Source: Prolixibacteraceae bacterium (GTDB lineage: Bacteria > Bacteroidota > Bacteroidia > Bacteroidales > Prolixibacteraceae). Taken from it: DNA of 28,836 bases. A model generated the notes under the pieces. That model did not search any database, was not told the origin of the DNA, and saw only the letters and a program-made list of their open reading frames with translations. Position numbers and translations under genes: made by a program. The stretch spans positions 1 through 28,836 of the forward strand of contig SKHV01000493.1 of assembly GCA_007116765.1 (NCBI GenBank), written 5' to 3'. Shown piece after piece: positions 8,314 through 16,418 of the stretch. Each line of letters opens with the position of its first letter. The first letter of the stretch is position 1.

Positions 8314-9036
8314 CTATTTGTCAGCAACAACGATTAGTGGCAGTTTTCCGGTATCCTTAGAGCTTTTGTTGAAATTGTGAAAGCTTCGTATATTCTTAAA
8401 CCCCGATTCTTCGATCAATGTCAATAATTTCGATTTTGTGATAGGGTAGAGCAATACTTCGTTTTGGACAACTGCATTGTTGTATTTTGTAACAAGTGTT
8501 GTTTTGAAATTAATCAATCCATTTTCAAGATATTGGTAATATCGCTTGAATGTAATATTCTCATTGTCAATTATTGGAAGCTCAGTAACTTGTGCTTTAA
8601 GAATATATTCATAATTCAGAATTTGAAGCATTAATTTACCTTCTTTTTTCAATATTCTATAAGCTGATTCAAGAAAATCAACAATTAATTGTTTGCTTGT
8701 TAAATGTACCATTGTGTTTCCAAAACAGCTAATCCCGTTGAATGAATCGGGAGAAAAATCCTCATGCAGCTTAAGCATGTTGGCTACCTTGAACCTTACG
8801 TTGGAGTTTTTCTGTTTTTGTTTTGCTGAGTATATCATGTTTTCATCCAGGTCAATGGCATCAACAATATAACCCGTTTTCCCAAGTTCAATAGCAAGGC
8901 TTCCGGTAGCGCATCCAATATCCAGTATTTTCTTCTCATTGTCTGTACTTACTTCATTTTTTACAAAGTAAACTTGCTGAATATTCAATGGAAAAATAAA
9001 GTCGTAGTATTTATGTATTGTTTTGTAAAATTGCAT
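8314..9036 (-). CDS. Class I SAM-dependent methyltransferase
   Basis: Predicted cytoplasmic methyltransferase of 240 residues with a Rossmann-type SAM-binding core. Motif I is ILDIGCATGSLAIEL (about residues 37-51), the acidic end of strand 2 is DAIDLDENMI, and a later FNGISCFGNTMVHL corresponds to motif IV. The C-terminal half has the mixed beta region expected of the Methyltransf_11/25 group, with RYYQYLENGLINFKTTLV. The substrate cannot be told. It is transcribed away from nrfH across a 154-bp intergenic region that contains the GTAAC-N4-GTTAC palindrome, so the two could share control, although the neighbours give no functional link. Confidence 0.85.
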   Translation of the reverse strand: MQFYKTIHKYYDFIFPLNIQQVYFVKNEVSTDNEKKILDIGCATGSLAIELGKTGYIVDAIDLDENMIYSAKQKQKNSNVRFKVANMLKLHEDFSPDSFNGISCFGNTMVHLTSKQLIVDFLESAYRILKKEGKLMLQILNYEYILKAQVTELPIIDNENITFKRYYQYLENGLINFKTTLVTKYNNAVVQNEVLLYPITKSKLLTLIEESGFKNIRSFHNFNKSSKDTGKLPLIVVADK

Positions 9037-9088
9037 TTTGTATTTTTTTTATACTGAAGTAAAATTATATAATTCAGACTGCAATAAC

Positions 9089-9102
9089 GTAACATTTGTT
9101 AC
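9089..9102. promoter_or_regulatory. GTAAC-N4-GTTAC palindrome, candidate Crp/Fnr-family operator
   Basis: A perfect 5-4-5 palindrome (GTAACATTTGTTAC) lies in the divergent region between the methyltransferase gene and nrfH, 88 bp ahead of the nrfH ATG. Its geometry is that of Crp/Fnr-superfamily sites, and nitrite reductase genes are often under such regulators (Fnr, HcpR, NnrR types). No regulator gene of that family is in the window, so the assignment is inference. Confidence 0.45.
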
Positions 9103-9190
9103 AAAAAAATGTTTATGCACTATGATATTAGCATATAATTATGTAGCTTGTAATATGATTTTTTCTGGCTAAATCATAAAGCTGTAAACT

Positions 9191-9772
9191 ATGATAAAAA
9201 AGCTTATTCGTATATTTATTCCACCCGATCAATGGAAGGTTCCGGTTATTATTTTGCTGGGGATTTTTGTAGGTTTGGGAGCTTATGTGTTGAAGCTTTC
9301 GAAAGCTCACTCGTACCTTGGCGATGCTCCCGAGACCTGTGTAAATTGCCATGTTATGGCACCGCAATATGCTACCTGGAGCCATAGCAGTCACCGCGAA
9401 GTGGCTAATTGCACCGAATGCCATGTGCCACAGCACAATATGGCCACAAAATACTATTTCAAAGCCATGGACGGGTTGAGGCACTCTTATATGTTTACAT
9501 TTCGCTTGGAACCACAGGTAATATTTATTAAGGAGGCAGGGAAAAAGGCAGTACAAGACAATTGTATCAGGTGTCACGCCGACCAGGTAATTGAGCACCG
9601 CACCAAACAATTGGCAGCGGGTTTTGAGCACAAGCGTACCGACCGTTCGTGCATCGAATGCCATCGTGAAGTACCCCATGGCAGGGTTAACAGCCTCTCG
9701 AGCGTACCCGATGCACAGGTTCCGGTACCACAAAGCCCCGTACCAACATGGATGCGCCGTTTAATCGATTAA
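9191..9772 (+). CDS. nrfH: Cytochrome c nitrite reductase small subunit, NrfH (NapC/NirT family)
   Basis: Membrane-anchored tetraheme c-type cytochrome that oxidises menaquinol and passes electrons to NrfA. The 193 residues have one N-terminal membrane span (about 18-36) and four CxxCH heme sites starting at Cys50, Cys74, Cys125 and Cys154. Met56 just after the first heme (CHVM) fits the unusual Met ligand known for NrfH heme 1. The C-terminal tail after the last heme is Pro/Val rich and looks lineage-specific. It lies 21 bp ahead of nrfA, as in the usual nrfHA operon. Confidence 0.95.
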   Translation: MIKKLIRIFIPPDQWKVPVIILLGIFVGLGAYVLKLSKAHSYLGDAPETCVNCHVMAPQYATWSHSSHREVANCTECHVPQHNMATKYYFKAMDGLRHSYMFTFRLEPQVIFIKEAGKKAVQDNCIRCHADQVIEHRTKQLAAGFEHKRTDRSCIECHREVPHGRVNSLSSVPDAQVPVPQSPVPTWMRRLID

Positions 9773-9793
9773 AAACCAAAAAACAAATAACAC

Positions 9794-11308
9794 ATGAGAC
9801 CAATAAATGAAATAATAAAAGATAAGCCCCTAATAGGCTGGCTTTTGTTTTTTGCAACCGTTGCAATTGTATTTCTTTTAGGATTGTTTGCCTCGACAAT
9901 AGTTGAGCGTCGTGCCGAGTCGGTATTTGTATATACACCAAAGGTTGAGCACTCGCAGTTCGAACCTCGCAACGAGGTTTGGGGTGAGAATTTTCCGCGC
10001 CAGTACCAATCGTACCGCAAAACTGCCGATACCACTTTTCGCAGTAAGCACATGGGTTCTGCAACCATCGATGTTTTAGAAGATAATCCCCGGATGGTAG
10101 TACTTTGGGCAGGTTACGCTTTTTCGCGCGATTACAAACAGTCACGCGGACACGCCCATGCTGTAGAAGATGTATATAACACCCTGAGGATTGGCTCACC
10201 AATCGACGGACAAAAGAGTATTCAGCCTAATACCTGCTGGACATGCAAAAGTCCCGATGTTCCACGATTGATGAACGAGATTGGTGTGGCTGAATTCTAT
10301 AAAGGCAGCTGGGATGAAAAAGGTCATGAAGTAGTCAATGCCATTGGTTGTGCCGACTGCCACGATGCCACCACCATGAACCTGCATATTACGCGACCTG
10401 CGCTAATAGAAGCATTCGACCGCATGGGCAAGGACATCACAAAATCATCGCACCAGGAAATGCGATCCCTGGTTTGCGCACAATGCCATGTTGAATATTA
10501 TTTCAATAATAATATTGTTGAAGGTGTGAATTATCTTGTTTTTCCATGGGACAAAGGTCTGTCGGTTGAGGATATGGAAGCCTATTACGATGCCATTGAA
10601 TTTACTGACTGGACACATGCCCTTAGCCGTGCGCCCATGTTGAAAGCACAACACCCCGATTATGAACTTTATAAATTTGGCACACATGCCAGCCGTGGAG
10701 TTTCGTGTGCCGATTGCCACATGCCCTACATGAGCGAGGGCGGGCAAAAATTTACCGACCACCATGTGCAAAGCCCGCTGAACAATGTAGCCAACTCATG
10801 CCAGGTATGCCACCGCGACGAAACCGCGCAGCTGGTTGAAGATGTAAACCAGCGGGTTGATAAGCTTTTGGAGAACAAATACAGACTCGAAGACATTATC
10901 GTGAAATCGCACATCGAAGCTAAAAAGGCATGGGACTTAGGGGCAAGCGAAGAACAAATGCAGTCCATATTAACCGACATACGTCATGCACAGTGGCGCT
11001 GGGATTTTGTAGCTGCCAGTCATGCTGCCGGTTTTCATGCTCCGGTTGAATCGGCTCGTATAGTAGCTTCTGCAATGGCAAAAGGGCAGGAAGCCCGTAT
11101 TAAACTTGCCCGCTTACTTGCCGAATTAGGACACAACCAACCTGTTACCATGCCCGACATCTCTACCAAAGCTAAAGCCCAGGAGTATATTGGGCTCGAT
11201 ATGGATAAATTGAACAAGGACAGAGCACGCTTTCTCGATGAAGTAGTGCCGAAATGGCTCGAAAAAGCAGCAGAAAGGGAAGCCACTTACAATACTACAG
11301 AGTTGTAA
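9794..11308 (+). CDS. nrfA: Ammonia-forming cytochrome c nitrite reductase, NrfA
   Basis: Periplasmic pentaheme enzyme that reduces nitrite to ammonium with six electrons (EC 1.7.2.2), the last step of respiratory ammonification. The 504-residue protein keeps an N-terminal hydrophobic segment (about 13-35), serving as an export signal or anchor. The special catalytic heme site CWTCK is at Cys148-Lys152, with the Lys as the proximal ligand. Four ordinary CxxCH sites begin at Cys186, Cys228, Cys305 and Cys336. Residues around the pocket also fit NrfA: Arg in SRGHAHAVEDV, Tyr in CHVEYYF and His in KFGTHASRG. The C-terminal helical region that forms the dimer is present. It needs c-type cytochrome maturation genes, which are not in the window. 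Confidence 0.96.
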   Translation: MRPINEIIKDKPLIGWLLFFATVAIVFLLGLFASTIVERRAESVFVYTPKVEHSQFEPRNEVWGENFPRQYQSYRKTADTTFRSKHMGSATIDVLEDNPRMVVLWAGYAFSRDYKQSRGHAHAVEDVYNTLRIGSPIDGQKSIQPNTCWTCKSPDVPRLMNEIGVAEFYKGSWDEKGHEVVNAIGCADCHDATTMNLHITRPALIEAFDRMGKDITKSSHQEMRSLVCAQCHVEYYFNNNIVEGVNYLVFPWDKGLSVEDMEAYYDAIEFTDWTHALSRAPMLKAQHPDYELYKFGTHASRGVSCADCHMPYMSEGGQKFTDHHVQSPLNNVANSCQVCHRDETAQLVEDVNQRVDKLLENKYRLEDIIVKSHIEAKKAWDLGASEEQMQSILTDIRHAQWRWDFVAASHAAGFHAPVESARIVASAMAKGQEARIKLARLLAELGHNQPVTMPDISTKAKAQEYIGLDMDKLNKDRARFLDEVVPKWLEKAAEREATYNTTEL

Positions 11309-11349
11309 GTTTTTTCAAACATATTTCACAATTTTCTGTTTAATTCTTC

Positions 11350-12030
11350 ATGCAAAATGAATTATCCATTAAAAGTGGCAGCCATTTCCTTTTCAGGAAT
11401 AAAGTTGAAGGACAAATAGAAGTGGCTGAGGGAAAGTTTCTGCTCACTTTTGAGAAACAGTTTGAATTGAAAGCAGGGCATGTGGTAGCACTAACAAGCG
11501 GTGCCGATATTGCCCCCCGCATTTACAGCCTGTGTTGTGGCGAAAACGAACAGTACATGCAAATTCTATACGACCTAAAACCCGAAGGGCAACTTACGCC
11601 TCTGCTTTCAACACTAAAAACGGGCAGTTACATATATGTTTCGAAACCTTACGGGAGTTTCATGCCTGAGAAAGAAATGCCGATGTGGTGGATAGCTACA
11701 GGAACAGGCATCGCACCCTTTCGGTCAATGTTGCAAACGGGTTATAAGCCTCAAATACTTCTGCACGGAGCCCGTGTGAAAGATAATTTCTACTTTGAGC
11801 GAGAATTTAAAACCGCTTTAAAAGCAGCTTACATTCAATGTTACTCGGGTAATGAGGGTGTTGGCGATTTTTTTGGACGAGTTTCAAAGTATCTTGAGCA
11901 AAAAGAACAGTTGCCCCATGACAATAAATATTACCTTTGCGGCAGAGCTCTCATGGTGGTTGAAGTTCGCGATTTGCTTATTTCAAAGGGTATTCCCTAC
12001 GAAAACATCATTTCCGAAATTTTCTTCTAA
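11350..12030 (+). CDS. Ferredoxin-NADP reductase-like flavoprotein
   Basis: Predicted cytoplasmic FAD-dependent oxidoreductase of 226 residues. Visible motifs are the FAD-binding PRIYSLCCG (about residues 56-64), a following glycine-rich segment (LKTGSYIYVSKPYGSF), the nucleotide-binding IATGTGIAPFRSM, and the C-terminal YYLCGRALMV with the end IISEIFF. Together they make a complete small FNR-type core with no ferredoxin or iron-sulfur extension. It starts 41 bp after nrfA with no terminator between, so it may be co-transcribed with nrfHA. NrfHA itself takes electrons from menaquinol and does not need such a protein, so the link could be to redox balance during nitrite stress or only positional. 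Substrate and partner are unknown. Confidence 0.8.
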   Translation: MQNELSIKSGSHFLFRNKVEGQIEVAEGKFLLTFEKQFELKAGHVVALTSGADIAPRIYSLCCGENEQYMQILYDLKPEGQLTPLLSTLKTGSYIYVSKPYGSFMPEKEMPMWWIATGTGIAPFRSMLQTGYKPQILLHGARVKDNFYFEREFKTALKAAYIQCYSGNEGVGDFFGRVSKYLEQKEQLPHDNKYYLCGRALMVVEVRDLLISKGIPYENIISEIFF

Positions 12031-12064
12031 AACCATAAAACTGAGACTGAACAATAAGATTGCT

Positions 12065-13159
12065 ATGGTAGAGAAAGAAATGAATCAGGAACAAGAAAAT
12101 AAAAAGTCGGTGGATAATGAAGCACAAAATCAGATTAAGGCTGAGATAAAAAAACCACTTTTTGGAAGTACGCTCGATGAATTAACCGCTTTAGTGCTTG
12201 AATTAGGTTTACCTAAATTTACGGCCAAACAATTAGCCGACTGGCTTTACAAAAAGGAAATATCCTCTATTGAGGAAATGAGCAACCTTTCGAAAAAGGC
12301 ACGCGAACAGCTTTCGGAAAAGTACGAGCTTGGACTGAAACCATCGGTAAAAGTGCAGGAAAGCAAAGACGGAACAAAAAAGTACCTTTTCCCTACCGAC
12401 AGTGGCAAATACATTGAAACGGCCATGATTCCCGATAAAAACCGTAAAACGGTTTGTGTGAGTTCGCAAATTGGTTGTAAAATGGGCTGCCTGTTTTGCA
12501 TGACTGGGAAACAGGGTTTCAATGGGCAACTCACAGCCGGCGAAATAGTGAATCAGGTACGCATGATTGATGAATTCAGCAGTATTACCAACATCGTTTA
12601 CATGGGAATGGGCGAGCCATTCGATAATTTAGACGAAGTGCTTAAAAGTACCGAAATACTTACCGCCGAATGGGGCTATGCCATGAGTCCTCGTCGCATT
12701 ACCGTTTCGTCGATAGGGATTGTGCCCGCGTTGAAACGTTTCCTGAACGAAAGCAACTGCAACCTGGCCATAAGCGTGCATACGCCCTTCGAGGAGCAGC
12801 GCCAGCAGCTTATGCCTGTTCAATTGGCTTACCCCTTGCATGAAGTGCTCGACGAAATACGCTCTTTCGATTTCGACAATCAGCGCAAAATTTCTTTTGA
12901 ATATATTGTGTTTGGCGGATTAAACGATAGCCCCGAACATGTGAAAGAAATGGCACGCATTTTTAACGGGATAAAATGCCGTGTAAATCTCATCAGGTTT
13001 CACCCAATACCCGGAACCCCGCTTCAACAAACTGACGAGTCACGTTTACAGCAGTTTAAAGATGCATTGAACAGCAAGGGAATTCTTACTATCATCCGAT
13101 CCTCTCGGGGACAGGATATTTTTGCCGCATGCGGGTTGCTGAGTACAAAAGGATTGTAG
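12065..13159 (+). CDS. rlmN: 23S rRNA (adenine-C2)-methyltransferase RlmN, radical SAM
   Basis: Methylates A2503 of 23S rRNA and A37 of some tRNAs at C2. The 364-residue protein has an N-terminal helical domain (LGLPKFTAKQLADWLYKK), then the radical-SAM cluster motif with Cys138, Cys142 and Cys145 (GCKMGCLFC), the family segment MGMGEPFDN, and the C-terminal RSSRGQDIFAACGLL with the conserved Cys356, one of the two mechanistic cysteines. The frame is open 213 bp further upstream, but that part overlaps the flavoprotein gene in another frame, so I take the ATG at 12065; an ATG at 12080 is also possible. The first about 30 residues are Glu/Gln/Asn/Lys-rich and not part of the fold. Confidence 0.95.
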   Translation: MVEKEMNQEQENKKSVDNEAQNQIKAEIKKPLFGSTLDELTALVLELGLPKFTAKQLADWLYKKEISSIEEMSNLSKKAREQLSEKYELGLKPSVKVQESKDGTKKYLFPTDSGKYIETAMIPDKNRKTVCVSSQIGCKMGCLFCMTGKQGFNGQLTAGEIVNQVRMIDEFSSITNIVYMGMGEPFDNLDEVLKSTEILTAEWGYAMSPRRITVSSIGIVPALKRFLNESNCNLAISVHTPFEEQRQQLMPVQLAYPLHEVLDEIRSFDFDNQRKISFEYIVFGGLNDSPEHVKEMARIFNGIKCRVNLIRFHPIPGTPLQQTDESRLQQFKDALNSKGILTIIRSSRGQDIFAACGLLSTKGL

Positions 13160-13271
13160 AAAGCATTTATCGATATTTTTTGTCGATTTGTCTATATTCA
13201 TTGTAATGTTACCGATTTTTGCCTTACTAATCGGGTAGAAATATTTATTTTTAGTGCTAAAATAAAACACT

Positions 13272-14000
13272 ATGGAAACATTACGTTATTTTCATCAACC
13301 TACAGTGAGCGAAAGTTTAGGCAATGGCTGGTACACCATGAAAAAATACTTTCTGTACCTTTTACTGGCAGTAATCATTACCGGTATTTTCGACGGTGGC
13401 TTCAATATTTTCAGGTATAATTTTTCAAGTCATGATTTTACCGGCCCCTGGTTCAGGCATAACTGGGATCATGTTTTTCCCTTTGCAATCATGTTTTTTT
13501 CTGTTTCGGCATTAATTGGTCTTTTGATTGCATTTTTGGTAAGGCCGGTAATTTCGTATGGCGCAAACCTCATGTTTTTGCAGGCTGCACGAAATACACG
13601 TCCTGATATTAAGAATTTATTCATTGGTTTTCAACGTAATTTTCTGAATATAATACTGGCAAATATACTTGTGACGATAATTGTGATTGCCGGATTTGTG
13701 TTCTTAATTATTCCGGGAATTATTTTTGCCTGCCGTTTGTTTATGGTTTCGTATTTGGTAATGGATAAACAACTAAATGCAATCGATGCCATAGAAACAA
13801 GCTGGAGAATGACCCGTGGACACGGGCTAACTATCTTTGGTCTTGGAGTGATGTCAATTTTTATATTTATACTTGGACTTATTGTGTTTATTATTGGTGT
13901 TTTTCCGGCAATGATATGGATTAATGCTTCATTTGCTTCGCTGTATCAGGCAATTATTACCGAAACCGGGGCTGGAACGGTAGATGAGGAAGGTGCATAA
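13272..14000 (+). CDS. Polytopic membrane protein, DUF975/YciC-like
   Basis: A 242-residue integral membrane protein of unknown function. After an N-terminal soluble segment it shows about five hydrophobic spans (near 27-42, 73-92, 124-150, 192-215 and 217-235). The middle contains ARNTRPDIKNLFIGFQRNF and LFMVSYLVMDKQLNAIDAI followed by SWRMTRGH, a pattern like that of the DUF975, DUF4013 and YciC membrane-protein groups, where a conserved loop precedes a helix of the type AIxxSWxMTxG. This resemblance is from memory and was not tested. It starts 112 bp after rlmN and ends with a likely terminator. Confidence 0.7.
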   Translation: METLRYFHQPTVSESLGNGWYTMKKYFLYLLLAVIITGIFDGGFNIFRYNFSSHDFTGPWFRHNWDHVFPFAIMFFSVSALIGLLIAFLVRPVISYGANLMFLQAARNTRPDIKNLFIGFQRNFLNIILANILVTIIVIAGFVFLIIPGIIFACRLFMVSYLVMDKQLNAIDAIETSWRMTRGHGLTIFGLGVMSIFIFILGLIVFIIGVFPAMIWINASFASLYQAIITETGAGTVDEEGA

Positions 14001-14021
14001 ATAAATTCATGTCGTTTGTTT

Positions 14022-14049
14022 AAGAGACTTTTTCAAATGTCTTTTTTTT
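14022..14049 (+). terminator. Likely terminator after the membrane protein gene
   Basis: AAGAGAC pairs with GTCTTTT (one G-U wobble) around a 10-base loop and is followed by further T residues, 22 bp past the stop codon. Confidence 0.6.
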
Positions 14050-14054
14050 CCAAT

Positions 14055-14082
14055 TTTGAGTTGACTGAGCTAGTTACTTTTG
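14055..14082 (+). promoter_or_regulatory. Candidate Bacteroidota promoter for the VOC-family gene
   Basis: TTTG (14055-14058) and TACTTTTG (14075-14082) match the -33 and -7 boxes of the Bacteroidota primary sigma factor, separated by 16 bp, slightly short. The -7 box is followed by CA and lies 34 bp ahead of the ATG. It is the best promoter match in the window. Confidence 0.55.
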
Positions 14083-14116
14083 CAGAGTAATTTATTTTAA
14101 AACTTAAAAACTCAAA

Positions 14117-14476
14117 ATGATGGAAAAATTAATTGCATGGGTTGAAATACCCGCATTGGATTTCGACAGGGCAGTAAGCTTTTACAATTCAGTATTAAAA
14201 CTTGAGCTGAAGAAGCAAGACTTTGGAACAGAAAAAATGGCATGCTTTCCCACAGACGAAGGAGCTATTTCATTCGCACCGGGATTTAACCCTTCAGAAA
14301 ACGGTTTGCTTGTCAGCTTTACCGCTCCCGATACCATCAATGAAACCGTTTCAAGAATCGAAAAGCTTGGGGGCAGAACAATAATACCCCGCACCAAAAT
14401 TGAAGCCGAGGGGATGGATTACTTCGCGGTTTGCATTGACTCCGAAGGCAATAAAATTGGTCTTTACGGTAAATAA
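14117..14476 (+). CDS. VOC-family (glyoxalase/dioxygenase-fold) protein
   Basis: A 119-residue protein of the vicinal oxygen chelate superfamily. Two beta-alpha-beta-beta modules are visible: the first from WVEIPALDFDRAVSFYNSVL, the second from VSRIEKLGGRTIIPRTKI to the ending DSEGNKIGLYG, which is the usual close of this fold. The position that often carries a metal ligand in module one is Glu (WVEI) and the last module has no obvious His, so metal binding is uncertain. It precedes an AraC-type regulator gene in the same direction with a hairpin between them; a sensing or resistance role is possible but not shown. Reaction and substrate are unknown. Confidence 0.82.
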   Translation: MMEKLIAWVEIPALDFDRAVSFYNSVLKLELKKQDFGTEKMACFPTDEGAISFAPGFNPSENGLLVSFTAPDTINETVSRIEKLGGRTIIPRTKIEAEGMDYFAVCIDSEGNKIGLYGK

Positions 14477-14487
14477 AATTAACTCGG

Positions 14488-14520
14488 AGAGGCTGTTTAA
14501 CAGTCTTTTAGACAGCCTCT
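14488..14520 (+). terminator. Hairpin between the VOC and AraC genes, likely terminator or attenuator
   Basis: AGAGGCTGT (14488-14496) pairs perfectly with ACAGCCTCT (14512-14520). Only a weak T tract follows, so termination may be partial. The arm is nearly the same as that of the terminator at 7703-7737, which suggests a reused hairpin type in this genome. Confidence 0.55.
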
Positions 14521-14536
14521 GCTTAATTTGTACAGC

Positions 14537-15346
14537 ATGTCTATTGTAATATCAGAACCATCGCAAATATTGAGGCCTTACATAAAACAATTTTGGTCAA
14601 TTGAGAACTGTGTCCCGGTAGGTGAAAAATATCAGCAACGATTAATCCCTTGCGGCATGCCGGAGTTAATGTTCTACTTCAGTTCATTACCCGAAGTATT
14701 GGATGCTAAAAGAGCATTTAATGAAAATGTAGTGCTGTGCGGTCAGCAAAAAGATTACTACGACATTCAAATAGAAGGCAGCTTGTCGTTATTCTCAATA
14801 GTTTTTCATCCGCATGGTTTAATGAAGTTTTTCAATTTACCTTTACACGAAATCAATAAGCAAAACATTCCGTTAAAATACCTGAATAAAAAACTCGAAC
14901 AGGAATTGATGCCTAAAATGGAGGATGCTTCTGACTTTTATTCCAGGGTTGAACTGGCAAATGATTTTTTTTACGGTTTATTGAATGAGAATTTTGGGCA
15001 ATACGAATTCAGCAGAATTCAGCATATTGTGGAAACTATTAGAAGAACAAAGGGGCTTATTGGAATTGAAGACTTGGCTTCGGAGGCTTGTTTGAGCCGA
15101 AAACAATTCGAAAGGGTGTTTTGTAAGTACATAGGAGCTACACCAAAACAGTTTTTGAAGACGGTTCGTTTTCAACACGCCTTGCATCTCAAAGGCCGGT
15201 TTCAAAGTATGAATATTACCGATTTGGCTTATGAGTGTGCATACTTTGACCAGTCGCATTTCATTCACGAATTCAAGCTGCAAACCGGTTATACGCCCAA
15301 AAAATATTTCGACCACAACGAATCGTTCTCCGACTTTTTTGCCTGA
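14537..15346 (+). CDS. AraC-family transcriptional regulator
   Basis: Predicted DNA-binding regulator of 269 residues. The N-terminal about 150 residues (beginning SIVISEPSQILRPYIKQFW) fit the DUF6597-type sensor domain often found in Bacteroidota AraC proteins. The C-terminal domain holds both helix-turn-helix units: IEDLASEACLSRKQFERVF and, after KQFLKTVRFQHAL, ITDLAYECAYFDQSHFIHEF with the family ending TGYTPKKYF. I use the ATG at 14537; an in-frame TTG nine bases upstream is less likely. The ligand is unknown. The adjacent VOC gene is the obvious candidate target or functional partner. Confidence 0.88.
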   Translation: MSIVISEPSQILRPYIKQFWSIENCVPVGEKYQQRLIPCGMPELMFYFSSLPEVLDAKRAFNENVVLCGQQKDYYDIQIEGSLSLFSIVFHPHGLMKFFNLPLHEINKQNIPLKYLNKKLEQELMPKMEDASDFYSRVELANDFFYGLLNENFGQYEFSRIQHIVETIRRTKGLIGIEDLASEACLSRKQFERVFCKYIGATPKQFLKTVRFQHALHLKGRFQSMNITDLAYECAYFDQSHFIHEFKLQTGYTPKKYFDHNESFSDFFA

Positions 15347-15477
15347 TATTATCACATGATAGATTTATGAATTAAATCAGATTCAATCACACTTTTTAAT
15401 TTGTGCATATGTTTTTTAAATATCATAATTCGGAATTCAATGTAGAAGTGGGTATTTTATATTGTATTAAACGGAGC

Positions 15478-16317
15478 TTAATACCCTATAGATTCTTGAT
15501 ATACAATGTTCTTTTTCTTTTTTAGATAAAGACTTAATTCAAATTCTTTTTGATCAAAACCTGAATGCGTAATGTATTTTACCAAATCATCGGGAGAGGT
15601 TATAATCCGGCTTGCAGTTTGCGAAAAGGTAGTGACATTGATATCAATCGACTTTAGCGATAGTACTATAAGCTCGGAACAATAGAGATTGGAAGAATCA
15701 TCCGACTGAAAATCATAATCATAAGGTTTCCCGAGTTGTTTAAAAGCATATTCCAGAAATTGTTTTTGTTGTTGTTTGGGGCGGTTAATGGAAAACCCTA
15801 TCACGCTATTGAGTACTGAAACATCGTGAAGGTTGGATAGCTGGTCAAATTCCCGTATTTCAACTCCATTGTCATTGCTGTCTAAAATTAGATACTCTTT
15901 TCCGGTTTTATAAAATGTAGAAAGGAAATTCGGAATTTCACAGTTTTCACCAAAGTAATTTTGTATTTGCTCTCTTGTGCCAAGATAGATGAGCGAATGT
16001 TTCCATTGTCCCGGGATAAATTCACTGCTGATATATCTTCGGCTATTGGTAAATAATACGGTAGCGGGGCTTAGACTATTAAGATAAGGTTCTATTTCGT
16101 CAAAGGTAATATCACTGGGGCCTTCGGTTTCCAATCCGTCTTTCAGGTATACATCACCAATTTTCATGCCCCCCACGCGTTTCATTACAGGAACCTGCAC
16201 GTGCATACGGATATTATCAACAAAACGAATTGTGCCTGGAGAGAAATAAGAAAAAATGATAAACACTACAACAGTAAAAGATAGTAGTAAATATAGTTTT
16301 ATTGCCTTTTTTACCAT
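15478..16317 (-). CDS. Membrane-anchored permuted papain-like (YiiX/YaeF-type) hydrolase
   Basis: A 279-residue protein with one N-terminal membrane span (about 8-26) and a predicted extracytoplasmic domain. The domain has its catalytic-type His first (His107 in GQWKHSLIYLG) and its Cys later (Cys213 in LYCSELIVLSLKS). This reversed order marks the circularly permuted NlpC/P60-like families such as YiiX and YaeF. Supporting features are the acidic strand KEYLILDSNDNGVEIREF and QLGKPYDYDF just before the Cys. Members are thought to cleave amide, thioester or lipid acyl bonds; the substrate here is unknown. It is convergent with the AraC gene. Confidence 0.72.
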   Translation of the reverse strand: MVKKAIKLYLLLSFTVVVFIIFSYFSPGTIRFVDNIRMHVQVPVMKRVGGMKIGDVYLKDGLETEGPSDITFDEIEPYLNSLSPATVLFTNSRRYISSEFIPGQWKHSLIYLGTREQIQNYFGENCEIPNFLSTFYKTGKEYLILDSNDNGVEIREFDQLSNLHDVSVLNSVIGFSINRPKQQQKQFLEYAFKQLGKPYDYDFQSDDSSNLYCSELIVLSLKSIDINVTTFSQTASRIITSPDDLVKYITHSGFDQKEFELSLYLKKKKNIVYQESIGY

Positions 16318-16365
16318 ATCTGAGAATTGAGATTTCTTAGAAATATATTATGTAATTACTGAATG

Positions 16366-16373
16366 CAAAGTTA
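16366..16373 (-). promoter_or_regulatory. Candidate -7 box for the permuted papain-like gene
   Basis: On the minus strand this reads TAACTTTG followed by CA, a full TAnnTTTG match about 50 bp ahead of the ATG at 16317. Upstream is a T-rich stretch but no clean TTTG at -33. Confidence 0.45.
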
Positions 16374-16418
16374 ATACATGTAAGCTATAAAAAAAAGTGG
16401 CTTATTAGGAGGACTGCT

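Noticed and set aside
9128..9733. 201-codon minus-strand ORF opposite nrfH
   Set aside because: It lies antisense to a clear tetraheme cytochrome gene and has no recognisable domain; it is open only because of the codon use of nrfH.
11852..12064. N-terminal extension of the rlmN reading frame
   Set aside because: It overlaps the flavoprotein gene in another frame and its translation does not look like RlmN; the ATG at 12065 fits the family.
13169..13187. ATCGA...TCGAT hairpin as rlmN terminator
   Set aside because: The stem is only five base pairs and is not followed by a T run.
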